A DNA stretch of 64,000 bases from Halichoerus grypus. Its lineage: Eukaryota; Chordata; Mammalia; Carnivora; Phocidae. The stretch covers positions 54,465,008 to 54,529,007 of the forward strand of contig NC_135718.1 in NCBI RefSeq assembly GCF_964656455.1. Direction: 5' to 3'. Under the pieces are notes generated by a model. That model saw nothing but the letters and a program-made list of their open reading frames with translations. It searched no databases and had not been told where the DNA came from. The position numbers were made by a program, and so were the translations under genes. Of the stretch, positions 38,241 through 50,270 are shown in pieces; the stretch's first letter is position 1; each line of letters begins with the position of its first letter.

Positions 38241-39889
38241 CATGACTGAGGCTCCCGGGGGAGCGGCTCACAGCTGGCTGGTTTGGGCACACAGGAATCT
38301 GATTCAGACATGGATAAACATCGGTCACCCAGCCTCCCCGGGCCACCAGGGGCTACAGAGACACCCCAAGGAGGCCCTGTTCATCTTCCTTCAAAACCAC
38401 AGGCCCCAGAGCTCTGGCCCAGGGTGGCCGGCTCCGAACAGCACTAGCAGCCCAAGTCCCTGGTTAATGAAGACAGATGGGCTCGTCTGGGCTGCAGGGG
38501 GGGTAGGAGGTGAGCAGGGCTGGGACTGGGGGAGCTGTCAGAGGGGCGGGGGCTGGAGGGGAGAAGAGATTCCTAATCGAGAAAGATGAGGAGGGGGACA
38601 GTCCCCGGGGCCTCCTCCCGAGAAACCGCCCCCAGGGCCCACAGGGCTCCTGCTTTGTAGGCTCTCGGGGTGGGTGCGGCCCCATCCCCGGCACCCTTCT
38701 GACTTTGGGCAGGGAAGGAACAGCAGATTAGAGCTCAGCCCAAAGGTCCAGAAGCGATGGGGGAACGAAGCTAGCCGTGACCCTCTCATCACCAGGCACA
38801 GCGCTTCAGCTGGTCAGGATTTCCCGGCACAATCTCCCTGGAGTCGCCATGACGTAAGTCCTCCCACCTCATTTCATAGCCAGAGAAACTGAGGCCCAGA
38901 AAGGGCTGGAGACGCTTACCACATCACCCAGTACGAGCCTGAGCTTGGCCGTGGACTTGCTTGCTCCCACCACCCCTGGCTCCCAGTCTGCAACCCGAGC
39001 CAGCAGGAGGTCTGCGCGGAGGGATGCTCCATCAAGGCATCAAGGCCCAAGAGAACTGGCCAGCCCTCCGGCACGCATGTCAACAGACGGGGCATTCCGT
39101 GGGGTGGGGAGGAAGGTGAGGAATGGGGGCAAGCACGATCTTCTCCTGAGGATGTATTACAAGGGCGACCGAAAGGGACCGTGTCAGCCCCAGTTGACCA
39201 AGTCAGCGCAGTCAGTGGGATTCTGCCGGGATTCTGCCGGCAGCGCGGTGGCCCCCTGCCTCATTCACATGGAGAATGGGGACAGACAGCCCACCTGGGG
39301 CACCAGGACAGGGAAAGCAGGGCAAGGGCAGAGTTGGTTGGAACACTTGCAGTGTTGTTGGTACGGGTGAGCAAAGAGGACACCTCGCCCACGACCAGCA
39401 CCTCCACCCTCCGTGGGCACCCATGGGAATTGGGAATTGAGAAAGAGACAGCTCCCTCCCCCACCCCTCACATGCCAGAGGCTCCCCTTATACGCCTGCT
39501 TTTGAGCCCCCCCACTCTCCCCCCCCCACCTTCTGTGGCCCTCGGCTGCTGGGAGGGCTGCAGGGAGGCAGAGCTTGGGGAATGGTGCTCTGCAATTCAG
39601 GCCGCGGAGCCGTGGTCTCCTGACCTGTGAATGGGACATAACAAGACCTCCCTCGTGGGCTTTGTGAGATTAAGACAACACGTGCACCCAGTAAGCTCTC
39701 CACCACTCCTCCCTTTCCGGCCGGGCCTTAGCCAAGTGCACATCCTCATTGCTTTACCCCAGCCTCTCATAAGGGACTCCTGGCTGATGCCCTGACAGCA
39801 GCCCCCTGCCCCTCCATCTCCTCTGCACAGCCTGCCACGGTGAGCTTCCTGAAATGCTAACCCGAGTCCTGCCACTTCTGGGCTTAAAA

Positions 39890-40330
39890 ATCTGTCGGTC
39901 CTGGATATGGGATGAAGTTAAAGAATGGTTGTTAACTTCGTTCAGGGGTGGTCATGGTAGTACGGTTATGTTTTGTTTTTAAAGAGTCTCCAAGTTTTAG
40001 AGATACAAAAATATTTATATATGAAATGATACGTGATTTGCCTCAAAATAATCTGAGGGTGGGGTACAGCTGGAACGAGCTGGGCAAATTGTCCATTGTT
40101 GAGCCAGGCAGGTGGTCGGTCTATGAGGATCATTATACCAGCTTCCTGCTTTTGTGCGTGTTTGAAACTTCCTAGAGTAAGAAGTTTTTCAAACGTGGAC
40201 GGAGAATGGATGAGAACGTGGGAGAATGTGATCACCCTTGGTGGGCACAGGGGAGTCATTATACTGCATGCTTTGGTGTATATTTGTACGTTTTCACAAT
40301 GAAAAGTTGTTTTGATATTGTGTTCCTAAA
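39890..40330 (+). mobile_element. Old L1 3' UTR-like remnant
   Basis: The order of short matches (GGTTATGTTTTGTTTTTAAAG, AGAGATACAAAAATATTTAT, GATTTGCCTCAAAATAATC, TTTTCACAATGAAAAGTT) follows the 3' end of an ancient L1 subfamily, sense strand. It stands alone in a GC-rich region. Confidence 0.6.
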
Positions 40331-43300
40331 AGCAATTCTGTCTGCTCCTCCTTGGTGCCCCAGGATGGGGCTCCTTAGCACAGGTCCTCCAGAAAACTGC
40401 ACCTACAGCCCCAGCGCACTTGTCACTGTGCCAGCCCCCAGCCCCCCGGACTTGCCTGCACCTCACGCTCTGGGATCAGGGACTGCAGTCAGCTGCCAGA
40501 CACTCCAGTCCGTGTCCCTGCTCTGTCCCCTCAGTGGCACATCTCGAAATCCCGTCAGCCAAGAGGTCTTGGTTGATCCCCAAAATGGCCTTCTCTAGGA
40601 AGCAGGTCCTGCTTCTCCTCTGGTCTCCACCCTGCTGGAAGAGATCACCGCTTCCTTGCAGCCCCTACAATCCATGTGGCCAGGGACACGGGCTGCAAGG
40701 GGCTGGGTTTGTCTTTGTCTTCGAGCGCCCAAAGCCTAGCACCAAGCCTGAATTCTCAGTCCACTGAGCATCCAGAGGTCTCCGGTAACACGGGACATTC
40801 TCAGTGAATCCCAGAGAACCGGGATCATTTCCTGAGGTCGCCCTGCCCCCTGTTGGTGGAAAGTAGCTTTGCAGGGTTGGGTGGAAGCAAAACTGGATTC
40901 CTTGCACCCCCAGAGCCTATAGCAGAACTCTGAACGAGGCTCGGAGATGGGGGAGCCCCCGCCACAGAAGCATGCAGAGCCCATCACCGTCAGCCTCCTC
41001 CCACCCCTTGGGGCTCCCATATTCTCAGCCCACTGAAGACTCTCCTTAGGAACTGGCCACACCCTCCCTCTGGACACCTGACTTTGGCTAAGCACCACCC
41101 CCAACACATACCTTGTCCCTGCCGGGCCAGCTCCTGGTGAATCTTCAAGGCGTACAGTGAACATCCCTCCATGCGGACACTGCCCGGTCCCCCACGTGTA
41201 AAGTTACTCTGTGTCACTCTATTTTTGCCCAACCACAGTCCTCTAGGATGGCACCTGTCGCCTGTATTACTGGGGTAACCGACTCCTTGCCCAGACCAGA
41301 GGGTCCTTAAGACAGGCCACTTGGTCTCAGCATGGGAGAGACCCACTAAGAGTTTCTAGCACTCTTGCTGAAGGTCCCCGCTGTCTTTGGGAGGGAAGGC
41401 TGAGGCATCAGACAGGAGCAGGTAGCAGTTTTTGTCTCCCTCGGAAGAAACGAAGACTTTCTATCTCTAATGTCTAGAACGGTCCCGTCCAGTATGGCAG
41501 CCCCCAGTCCCACGTGGCCCTCAGTTGGAGGTAGCTGACCTACCCTTCCCTCATCAGCAAGAACTTCGGCTCAGACGGCCGGAGCCATCCCAGAATGGAG
41601 AGTGCACTTAAGGGAGTAAGCGCCCCATAACCGGGGACATTCAGGGCACCCTGGGGACACCTCATGCTAAAAACCAGTGGCCACCTCCTAGTGTGCTTAG
41701 GACTCTTGGACTGCTCCTAAGCTGTCTTTCAGATCTCATTTCATTCAACAACATTTAGTGAATGCCTGGCTGAGCCAGGGGTTAAGCTGAGCCCCAGCAA
41801 TATAATGGGGAGAGACCACATGATCTCTGGGGGACAAAATCGTCACCGTCACCACCACCCTGATCGAGAACCACTGTCCCAGACCCTCCTGGTAGGCAAG
41901 CATGGTCCCTGTGAGACATGGGTGGGAAAGAGCCATTTGTGTTGGGGGTGATGGAGGGGAGCAGCCCCCCCCCTGCGGGTGGCTCCATGGGCCTAGAAGG
42001 AGGGCAAAGGTGGCCGGTTTCAGGATTTCCACGAGGCAGAGCCTGCTGTCCTTGCCCACCAGCTCTGAGGCTGTGTGCCCCTCAGGAACTGCTGGGAGGG
42101 TCCAGCCTCAGCTGTCTGGGGGGAAAGGACACCCCCACTTTGGCCTCAGAGAAGGCCAGTTGCTGGAACAGAAGCATGGGCTACCGAGCAGGGGCCCAGG
42201 CCCAGATAGCACACCCTCTGTGGCAAACGTTGAGGCGGGCAGCCTGGAAAAGCCAGACTCTTCGCTCATGGAGAATGGAAGCTTTCCTTTGGGATGGTAC
42301 AAGCCCCTGGGGTTCATGTCTGCCTAGGGACATGGCTTGGAGGAGGAGCCCCCAGAATATGTATTGAACTTCTAGCCATTTTGGGGGGTGGGTCCTCCCA
42401 TGCTCTATTTTGACAATATTTTAAGTGACACCACTTGCGTCCCAAGGGTGTGAAGCATTTATAACTGTAACTATCATCTCAATATCCCTCTCCCCTCCTT
42501 CCTGCCACTTGTCACAGTACTCAGCATGTAGAAATCAAACAGTAACAGATGAAGAAGGAAAGGAAGGAGGGAGGGGAGGGAACTCGCCCTTGATTACCAT
42601 GCGCTTGGGAACATGGTGCCTGAAAACAGACATGGCGACCAGAATTATGAACGCAGAGAAGCTTAGAACTGGAAAGGATCTAGGGCCGTAGGTGGAGAGC
42701 TCTGTCCCATGCAGCCATCCCTACAGCAGCCCTGACGGGGTCGGTGCATTCAGCTGCTGCCAGCCAGGTACAACAGAGCCCTCCGCTCTTGAGGGAGGCC
42801 CGTCCCGTGTGGGACAGGCATGGCTGGTTTAGAGTTCAGCTAACCCACAGAAAAACATTAGAACTAAATAGAGCATCAGTGTGACTGCAGACAAGGTACG
42901 ATCAAAATTCACACCCCACCTGCACACCCAACAATAGCCAGTTAGAAATGTAACGGGACAAATATCCTATGCACAATGGCCAACCAAGACTATAAAATAC
43001 CTAAGAGTAAACTTAATGAGAAATGTCCAAGTCCTATACAAGGAACACAATAAAACTTTACTGAAGGACATAAAGAAGGCCTGAATAAATGGAGTGATAT
43101 ATCATGCTCCAGATGGGAAGACTGGATAATATGAAGATGTCAATTCTTCCCAAATTAAATCTATAAATTCAATGCATTTCCAATCAGAACCCTAAAGGGA
43201 TTTTTATAGAACTTGACAGGCTGGTTTTAAGGCTCATCTGAAAGAGTAAACAAGTAAGAATCACCAAGAACATTTTGAAAAAAGAAGAAAAATGAGATGA

Positions 43301-43558
43301 GACTTGACCTACCAGATATCAAAACACATTGTAAAGCCAGAGTAATTACAACAGGGCAGAGTGGCTGCATCAAAGGAACAGAACAAAGACTCCAGGAACC
43401 ATGCTACGGGGATCATGGGAACTGGGCAAAATACAAGAGCAGCATTCAGGTCGGGGGTGGGGGAACAAGATAGACTAGTTGAGATACGAACAAATAGTGT
43501 GGGATTTTTCCTTATCCACTTGGAAAACAAAATAGTAAGTATTGCTCTCGGGGTTTTC

Positions 43559-43582
43559 GTTGTTGTTGTTGTTGTTGTTGTT
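43559..43582. repeat. TTG trinucleotide microsatellite
   Basis: Eight TGT units within an L1 remnant. Confidence 0.9.
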
Positions 43583-43770
43583 AGTATTATTATATCTCAC
43601 ATGACGCCCAAAAGAAAATTCCAGAGAGATTAATAATCTGAGCACTTTTTACCAGCTGTCCAATATTTGTTCATCTTGATGTGAGGAAATCCTTTCTAAG
43701 CTAGACATGAAATCCAGAAACCACAAAGGAAAAGTCAGGCAAATCTGCCTGTCTAAAAATTTAACATTTC

Positions 43771-43960
43771 AGGGCGCCTGGGTGGCTCAGTCGGTTAAGC
43801 GTCTGACTTGATTTCGGCTCAGGTCATGATCTCGGGGTTATGAGATCGAGCCCCGCCTCAGGGTCTGCACTGGGCATGGAGCCTGCTGAAGATTCTCTCT
43901 CTCTCCCTCTCTGCCTCTTCCCCACCCCCTCTCTCTACCCTCCTCCCTAAAAAAAAAAAA
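43771..43960 (+). mobile_element. Can-SINE (older subfamily) inside an L1
   Basis: Sense element with head AGGGCGCCTGGGTGGCTCAG, GAGCCCCGCCTCAGGGTCTG body and an A tail. The target duplication AAAATTTAACATTTC / AAAAATTAACATTTC splits the surrounding L1. Confidence 0.93.
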
Positions 43961-44429
43961 AAAAAATTAACATTTCGCTATGTCACTAAGCAAAAAACAA
44001 ATGAGATGCAGAGAAATATTTACAACACGTAATAAATGAGGGGCTATTATCCTACAAATCAATAAGAAAAAGACCATCTTGAATTAAGAAAAACAAACAA
44101 AAAAGACTGCAGGCGGGTTGGTGGTGGAGGGATGAAAGTCCAGGGCATGTGCTTTGAAGAGTGGGAGGTCCCTGAGGGCAATAGGCTGAATCTGCTGGGG
44201 ACCTCTGAGAGACCGTGTAGAACACACGAGGATTGCTCCCCCAAGGAGCAAGGAAGCGGATTTTACCCCCTAGGCCCTGGTCCCCATTGGTGGAGAGTGG
44301 GGCATTACCCTCCCACTCTAAATGTCTAGACAGAGCTTGTTCTAGGGGTGGAGAATGTCCTCTGGGGGAGGGAGGCCAGAGCAGCAGCGGACGACGGACA
44401 GACCGTGCACGTGACCGTCACCTGGGGTT

Positions 44430-44650
44430 GAGAGGGCACAGGCATGGTGCTGAGCACGTGCCACAGACCATCTCATTTAGTCGTTGCAAAAACCCTACAA
44501 GGCAACTATTATCATTATTATTATTATTACTCCCATTGTACAGTTGAGTAAACTGAGGCTCCGAAAGGTTCAGTAACTTGCCCAAATCCCACCGTTAGGC
44601 CAGTGGAGGAGCGGGACCTCAGAGCAGATGCTGCTCCAGTTCCTGCCACG
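44430..44650 (-). mobile_element. MIR SINE remnant with ATT repeat
   Basis: An ATT trinucleotide run, then CCCATTGTACAGTTGAGTAA, ACTGAGGCTCCGAAAGGTTC and AACTTGCCCAAATCCC: well-kept antisense MIR. Confidence 0.75.
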
Positions 44651-44749
44651 GCCTCCACGTGGTGACCCTCGGTGGGCACAAAGTGGCGTGGAAAGGTGGT
44701 ATTTACCTTTCTCTTTATGCCCAGCCATATTATCAACGCTCTTCTTGTT

Positions 44750-44925
44750 ATTTTTTGTTGTGTTGTTTTTTTTACTATAAGCATGTGTTCCTTCCATAAT
44801 TAAAAAAAAAAAAAAAAAAGGTTGTGTGACTTGTCCAATCACAATGTGTAAACCTGAAATTAATGTATCATTGTATGTCAATTATACTTCAATAAAATTT
44901 AAAAATATTTTTTTCCAAAGTTGTG
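44750..44925 (+). mobile_element. L1-type 3' terminus (small)
   Basis: AACCTGAAATTAATGTATC followed by ATTGTATGTCAATTATACTT and CAATAAAAT is like the terminal 3' sequence of mammalian L1s. It may be the end of the element at 42860-44105, separated from it by a MIR-containing block. Family uncertain. Confidence 0.45.
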
Positions 44926-45909
44926 TGTTTTTTGTTTTGTGTTTTTTGCTTTAACCTTTTAGATCCTTAGCCTAGGATCTGGCAAATAAAAATTAGCGGT
45001 AGGGAAATGTGAGTCTGAGCGGTGTCCCTTGTAGAAAGTACTTCTTGAATACGGTTTCTATGCTGCGCGGTAGCCATCCCACCCAGCAAATAAACAGCGC
45101 ATGAACACGGATTTGGGAAGCATTTGTTGAGAGCGTTCTAAGTACAGCAGCGTGCCAGACACCGTGGGGAATTCAGAGATGCCATGTTTCATCCCGCAGA
45201 GCAAGGGAAGGAAAGGAAATGTACTGAGGAAACAGACCCCATAAAGCTTGGCCAGGAAGTGGGTGGGGCCCGCGGGAAAGGCCCCTGGCAGGGGTGCATT
45301 GACTGGAGCAAACAGATTCTGAGCCTCAGGGCCCTTCACCTGAATGGGACCCTTCCAGGAAGCAACCTGGTCATATATTTTTGCGAAATTTGCAAAGGAA
45401 ACATATTTTGATATTTTAAACACAATGCGCAAGCCCCTTGTCTTCTGTCTCCTCCGCTTTCCTGGTGTTGCTCACCTCAGGTTGGGTTGTGTTAGACTAG
45501 ATGCTGGGTGGGTTTGGGGATCTGGCTAAGGGCAAGCTGAGTCGGGGATACACTTAATTTGGGTTCAGAGGGACAGATACATGTATGTGATTCTCAGTCA
45601 CTTCCATGTCTAGATGAGCTACTGCTGGCCATTCTGGTTGTAGGAACACCTTCCAGAAATATTCCCGCCTCCTGCTGTGCGGACTCACCAGGTGAGCGAC
45701 AAAAAGGTGCAGGGCCAGACACTGTAAGTGACATGAATTTGTCCCTTGGACCCTAGCAAAGGGTATGTGGGTAATGCAGGAGAAAAAAGGCTCCTTATGT
45801 ACAGAGCCAGCATTTAACCTCTAAAACATTCTTCCAGTTGTCAGTTGTATAATATTTGCAAGCAGGCATTTTCATTTTCATCAACACCTGGTAAAAAAGG
45901 CACCTTCTT

Positions 45910-46100
45910 GGAGTGCCTGGATGCTCAGTTGGTTAAGCGTCTGACTCTTGGTTTTGGCTCAGGTCATGCTCTCAGGGTCCTGAGATCGAGCCCCACATCG
46001 GGCTCCACACTGGGCATGGAGTCTGCTTGAGATTCTCTCTCTCCCTCTGCCCCTCCTCTCTCTCTAATAAATAAATAAATCTTTACAAAAAAAAAAAAAA
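45910..46100 (+). mobile_element. Can-SINE (older subfamily)
   Basis: Sense element: GGAGTGCCTGGATGCTCAG head, CACTGGGCATGGAGTCTGC body, CT repeat, A tail. Flanks AGGCACCTTCTT and AGACGTCTTCTC suggest a degraded duplication. Confidence 0.9.
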
Positions 46101-46690
46101 GACGTCTTCTCCCTTGTTAGCAAAATTCTCAATAATGTAACATATTCAATTATAAATACATGGTTACTTTTTTCTTTTTGTATTGCACAGATAGAATGTA
46201 TCAGAATTTCATTGTTGGTCAGATCCAGCTAGGAAGTCCGTATATGTGTGAGGTCGGTTTATGCATCTAAATTATCAACAAAATAATTAGTCTTTCTTCT
46301 AGCATAATTATCAAAATTTACCTTCCTATTCTCTCTCTAAAAATGCTAATGAAACTATCATCATATGAAGCAATCAAAATGTAGAAGAAATTGTAGGAAA
46401 TAAAAACTACTTTAGGTGTGTGTCAGGCACCTAATTAAAATATTATGTTATTTCTATGAACTCTGTGAAGTTTATGGTAGTTCTTTTAAATTTGCAATTT
46501 GTTGTGACTGTCTTTGTCCTTCTAAATAAATACTGACATTGGAGCTTAAATTTGTGTGGGGAGATTTTTTTTCTGTAATTTATGTTATTTTGTTTAAAGA
46601 GGGCCTCCACAACTGCATACACATTAAAGTTATACAAAAATTCTGGATCTGCCCCTACTTCTTGGAAGAGGTCATTATTAAGTCATTTTA

Positions 46691-46869
46691 TTTTATTTTT
46701 TAAGCTTTTTATTTATTTATTTGAGAGACACTAGCAGGGGGAGGAGCAGAAGGAGAAGCAGACTCTCCACTGAGCAGGAAGCCCGATGCGGGTTCCATCC
46801 CAGGACTCTGGGATTGTGACCTGAGCCAAAGGCAGACACTTAACTGACTGAGCCACCCAGGCGTCCCTC
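46691..46869 (-). mobile_element. Can-SINE (SINEC)
   Basis: Antisense element with perfect 13-base duplication TTAAGTCATTTTA at 46678-46690 and 46870-46882. Slightly shortened body. Confidence 0.93.
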
Positions 46870-47662
46870 TTAAGTCATTTTAATGGAGGGGTGAAATTCT
46901 ACGGGTAGAATGGGAAGATCAGAAGATGGCCTAAACAAATTCAGACATTATGAGCCTCTGGACTCAACTAGGGAGCCTCAGAAGTTCCCTTGGGCCGGAT
47001 CATGCCCCTGGAGCCTCACACATGCCTGACCCACTGTCCCACACTATGTGGCCTAAAGGACAGCCTGCCTTTCCACCTAGGCCAGCATCCAACCTCTCTA
47101 GGTGCTCCATCATGGGGGTAGTGGACACTATGGTCCTTCATGCAAGTCACCAGTTATTTCCAGCTTCACTTCCCAGGCATATGGTAGAATTGCACTTCCT
47201 CACTCCCTCTGAAGCTAGGCACAGCCATGTGAGCTGAAACTGAAGATTCAGTGCTAATCCACCACACCCCCATCCCACCCTTGCAGTGATTAGTGGTCCT
47301 GGAAATACAGAAGACAAGAGACCTCCATCGGCCTAGGTCCCCATTTGACTACAGTGGATAGAATCCACCTGTCACCCTGCATTAGGCGTGTTGTGAGAGA
47401 AAGCAGCTTTTGTTCTGTTGAGCCACAGAGATCTGGGGGGTTATTTGTTACTGCAGCAAAACTCAGTCCATCCTGACAGAGGCATGAAACAGAGGAGTTG
47501 AGGCTGCTTAGCCCAACGTGAGGCCCCCAGACTACTTGTTAGTTCATCTGTTCATATTCTACCCCCAGAGAACATGGCTCATGAGTCAAAGCATACCCTG
47601 CTGGGGCGGAAGGGACTACAAGGGACATGACCCTTCCTACAGGAAGATGACAAGGCATTTTC

Positions 47663-47868
47663 TTTTTTTTTTTTTTTTTTAAAGATTTTATTTATTTATT
47701 TGACAGAGAGAGAGATAGCGAGAGCAGGAACACAAGCAGGGGGAGTGGGAGAGGGAGAAGCAGGCTTCCCGCGGAGCAGGGAGCCCGATGTGGGGCTCGA
47801 TCCCAGGACCCTGGGATCATGACCTGAGCCGAAGGCAGATGCTTAACGACTGAGCCACCCAGGCGCCC
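47663..47868 (-). mobile_element. Can-SINE (SINEC), young and intact
   Basis: Antisense full-length element with long T (A-tail) run and the 15-base perfect duplication TGACAAGGCATTTTC at 47648-47662 and 47869-47883. Sequence is close to what I know of the arctoid consensus. Confidence 0.95.
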
Positions 47869-48707
47869 TGACAAGGCATTTTCACTTTCGCCAGAACATT
47901 GCCCTACTTCAAAGTTTCCCTCTTAACCCTCCCACACCCAACATGCAATAACAGGGATAGGATGGCTAGAAAAACATTCCTGCTCAAAAAGGGGAAGGAG
48001 AAGGAGGCACGTGGCAGTCAGTGGGCCTTATCAAGTCTGAAATCCAGCAGGGCACGCTCATCGTAAGATCCTGGATCGTAGCTCAGTCCTGCCCCTGGGA
48101 GTGAACCTTCATAGCTCTTGCTTAGAACACCGAATTCTTGTCTCTGAAATGTGGCTTACCTTTTCTTCTTGATAAGAAATGCTCCTGTTTGAAGTGCAGT
48201 AGCTTTTTCAGTCTGAATCCTACTCCTAGAAGGTAGGAAGTACAGTGGACTCTTTGCCTTTTCAATTATCTCTGTCTTTTTCAGTCCAAGTTGGTAGTGC
48301 TACTACCAATACAATTCTCTTAAAAATTTGGTGAAGTTCCTATGAATCTTATGGAGGTTTATTCTATTAGACAAAAATTCCAGCCACAAATCTCCTCAAG
48401 AGAAGCCCCTCTCTACCTTGGGCTGTGAGTCAGGGCACTGCAGAACCATGTCCTTAGGATTTTTAACAGCCCTCCTGTCTGGCAAAGTTGGTCTAAGAGT
48501 CACATCCTCAAGATTGTTCTAGAAGTCTACCTGAAAGTATGACACACAGCCTTAAATCTCTCTAAGGTCATAACAAAGAGTCTTACAACTGCACCCCTGA
48601 CTTGATCTTTCCTGTGAAGCCATTTCTTACTTTGAGAATCTTTTGCAAGCTGGAAAGACTGTCCTGGACCCTCTCTGTTTCCTCTAAATTTTGCTCAAAA
48701 ACCAAAC

Positions 48708-48815
48708 AGGTCAGAGTGCCTGGCTGGCTGAGTCTGCACAGCATGCAACTCTCGATCTTGGGGTTGTGAGTTCAAGCCCCACCGTGGGTATAGCAATTAC
48801 TTTAAAAAAACACCA
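48708..48815 (+). mobile_element. Short old carnivore SINE / tRNA-derived relic
   Basis: GAGTGCCTGGCTGGCTGAG, then CTCTCGATCTTGGGGTTGTG, AGTTCAAGCCCCACCGTGGG and a short A-rich end. It lacks the CT-repeat body, like the older carnivore-wide SINE type. It is not a functional tRNA gene. Confidence 0.75.
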
Positions 48816-48964
48816 CCGCCAATCAGCTCATATTCCCTTTTCTCAGTATTATCACAGGCAGCTAGAAAGCTCAGCACAAGCTCATTAGGTAGCCCCTCTC
48901 TCTTCCAGGGGACTTGAAGAGACAATCTTCCTAATTGCTCTTGAGTCCTCTTTTTCCCAATAAT

Positions 48965-50270
48965 TTCTTCACTGTCTTTTTTTTTTTAATTTTACTGAAA
49001 TATACATATAAAATAGTTCATAACTCATAGAGGTATAGCTTGAAGAATTTTCCCTAACTGACATACCCACATACCCACCACACAGATTCAGGAACAAAAC
49101 ATTACCAGGAGCCCACTCACAATCTTTCCAATGCTAACTGTCATTGGGAAATGATGGGCCTGAGATTTCACACTCTAGATGCATTTTTTTTTTAATTCAA
49201 GTTTATTGAGCTATCATTTACACATTCATACCTTCTGGCACAGGCATCCCGTCATCTGACCGCACCACAGTCACTGTGACATCTGATGGGAAAGGGCCTA
49301 CATGTGGTGTGTGCAGGGCACCAACCCCAAGGTTTACTTCAAGCAGTTTTGCAGAACTTGTCAGAAGTCTTACAGCCCTTACCAAGTGGAGGATATCACC
49401 TGTCAAAGCTGTAAACAGACTAGATGCTCCTGCACTGTAAAACTCCACCACGTTGACCCTAAAAGGCCCCATCGTCAAGATTTGTGTGGGAGACGCAAAG
49501 GCAAACGCCTGTCCTGTGACAGTACTTTCAGCTTCAAATATATCATTTAAATGAATGTAAAAAACAAAACAAAACAAAAAAACAATGGTCCTACTTGAAC
49601 ATGAGCTAATGAAGCAAAGTTAGCTTTTCTCCACGCTCCTTTCTGCCTCTCCCTTCTCAAAATACTTCATGAAAGGCTGTATTGTTGACAAAGCCTTCAA
49701 ATGAAAGTATTGCAAAAACAATTAAAATATATATATATAAAATATTATAATTACCCCCCCCAAAAAAATTCCCTTGTGCCCTCGGTAGTCAGGTCCCACC
49801 CCTCCAGCCCCTAACAGTCAATCAGGAAACTTTGCCTCTGGTCGTGTGATTTTCAGAATGTTATATAAATGAAATAATATAGTATGTAGACATCTGAAAT
49901 ACTGTCACTTAGCATAATGTGTTTGGGATTCATCCACTACACTGAATGCACCCACGGTCCACTCCTTTCCATTGTCGAGTAGTATTCCACTGTCTGAATT
50001 GACCACGCGTGTTTATTCATTCATCTGTTGATGGACATTTGGATTATTTCCAAATACAGCTGCTCTACACATTTGCAAGTAGGTTTTTGCACGGACATGT
50101 TTTCATTTCTCTTGGAGTAGGATTGCTGACTTATAAGGTAAATGGATGTTTAACTTCATAAAAAAACTGCCAAACTGTTTTCCAAAGTGGCTGAATGATT
50201 TTGTATTTCCAGCAGCAATGCGTGAGAGTTGCAGTGGCCCCGCATCCTCATCAGCAGGATGGTATTGGCC
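48965..50270 (-). mobile_element. Antisense L1 fragment interrupted by the ZAR1 retrocopy
   Basis: On the - strand this is L1 3' sequence. The segment near 49950-50250 is the reverse complement of the well-known ORF2-end/3' UTR region (CATCTGTTGATGGACATTTG, CTGCCAAACTGTTTTCCAAA). The left part, up to about 49112, and the part resuming near 49760 would join as one L1, with foreign DNA between. It is old and heavily mutated. Confidence 0.7.
49232..49745 (+). pseudogene. ZAR1: ZAR1 processed pseudogene (3' fragment)
   Basis: An uninterrupted frame from 49287 to the stop at 49548-49550 matches the conserved C-terminal zinc-binding domain of zygote arrest protein 1. It contains WCVQGTN, FKQFCRTCQKSY, VEDITCQSCKQTRCSC, the HVDPKRPHRQDLCGR block and ends STFSFKYII. 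It fits ZAR1 better than ZAR1L. ZAR1 is an oocyte RNA-binding protein. Exon-derived sequence runs on without introns, and the copy ends near ATTAAA and an A-rich tract (about 49715-49745), so it is a retrocopy. Decay is visible: an in-frame TGA at 49284-49286 where arginine is expected (RWE), a cysteine of the CGRC motif replaced by arginine (codon 65 of the ATG frame), an extra proline codon after GTN, and a poorly matching, probably frameshifted 5' part. It is 5' truncated and embedded in an antisense L1. A translated product is very unlikely. Confidence 0.85.

Larger units (their letters stand above)
28816..42859. other. GC-rich intergenic DNA without recognised genes
   Basis: Mostly unique sequence with many short MIR remnants, a CA microsatellite, an old L1 3' end at 39.9 kb and two candidate regulatory islands. 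No young SINE occurs in these 14 kb. Confidence 0.65.
42860..44105 (+). mobile_element. L1 ORF2 fragment with nested SINE
   Basis: Sense L1 sequence with recognisable ORF2 segments (GAAAGACTGGATAAT-like, TTCAATGCATTTCCAATCAG, CCAGATATCAAAACACATTG). It is interrupted by a TTG repeat at 43559 and a Can-SINE at 43771-43960. No intact reading frame remains. Confidence 0.8.
44926..48964. other. AT-rich repeat-laden intergenic DNA
   Basis: Contains four SINEs. The stretch 46120-46680 is AT-rich and may be an old DNA transposon. 47000-47500 ends in GTTACTGCAGCAAAACTCAG text typical of an old interspersed repeat. 47884-48700 looks repeat-like but I could not assign a family. No gene seen. Confidence 0.55.

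Noticed and set aside
43772..43845. tRNA-like sequence with A and B boxes
   Set aside because: It is the tRNA-derived head of a SINE with target duplications and an A tail, not a tRNA gene. The same holds for the other SINE copies.
47692..47874. Small frame with SVVKHLPSAQVMIPGSWD
   Set aside because: This is the usual translation of a Can-SINE. The same peptide recurs in the SINEs at 27720 and 52843.
49218..49577. 119-codon - strand frame opposite the ZAR1 copy
   Set aside because: The + strand matches ZAR1 across its conserved domain. The - strand frame is a mirror artefact.
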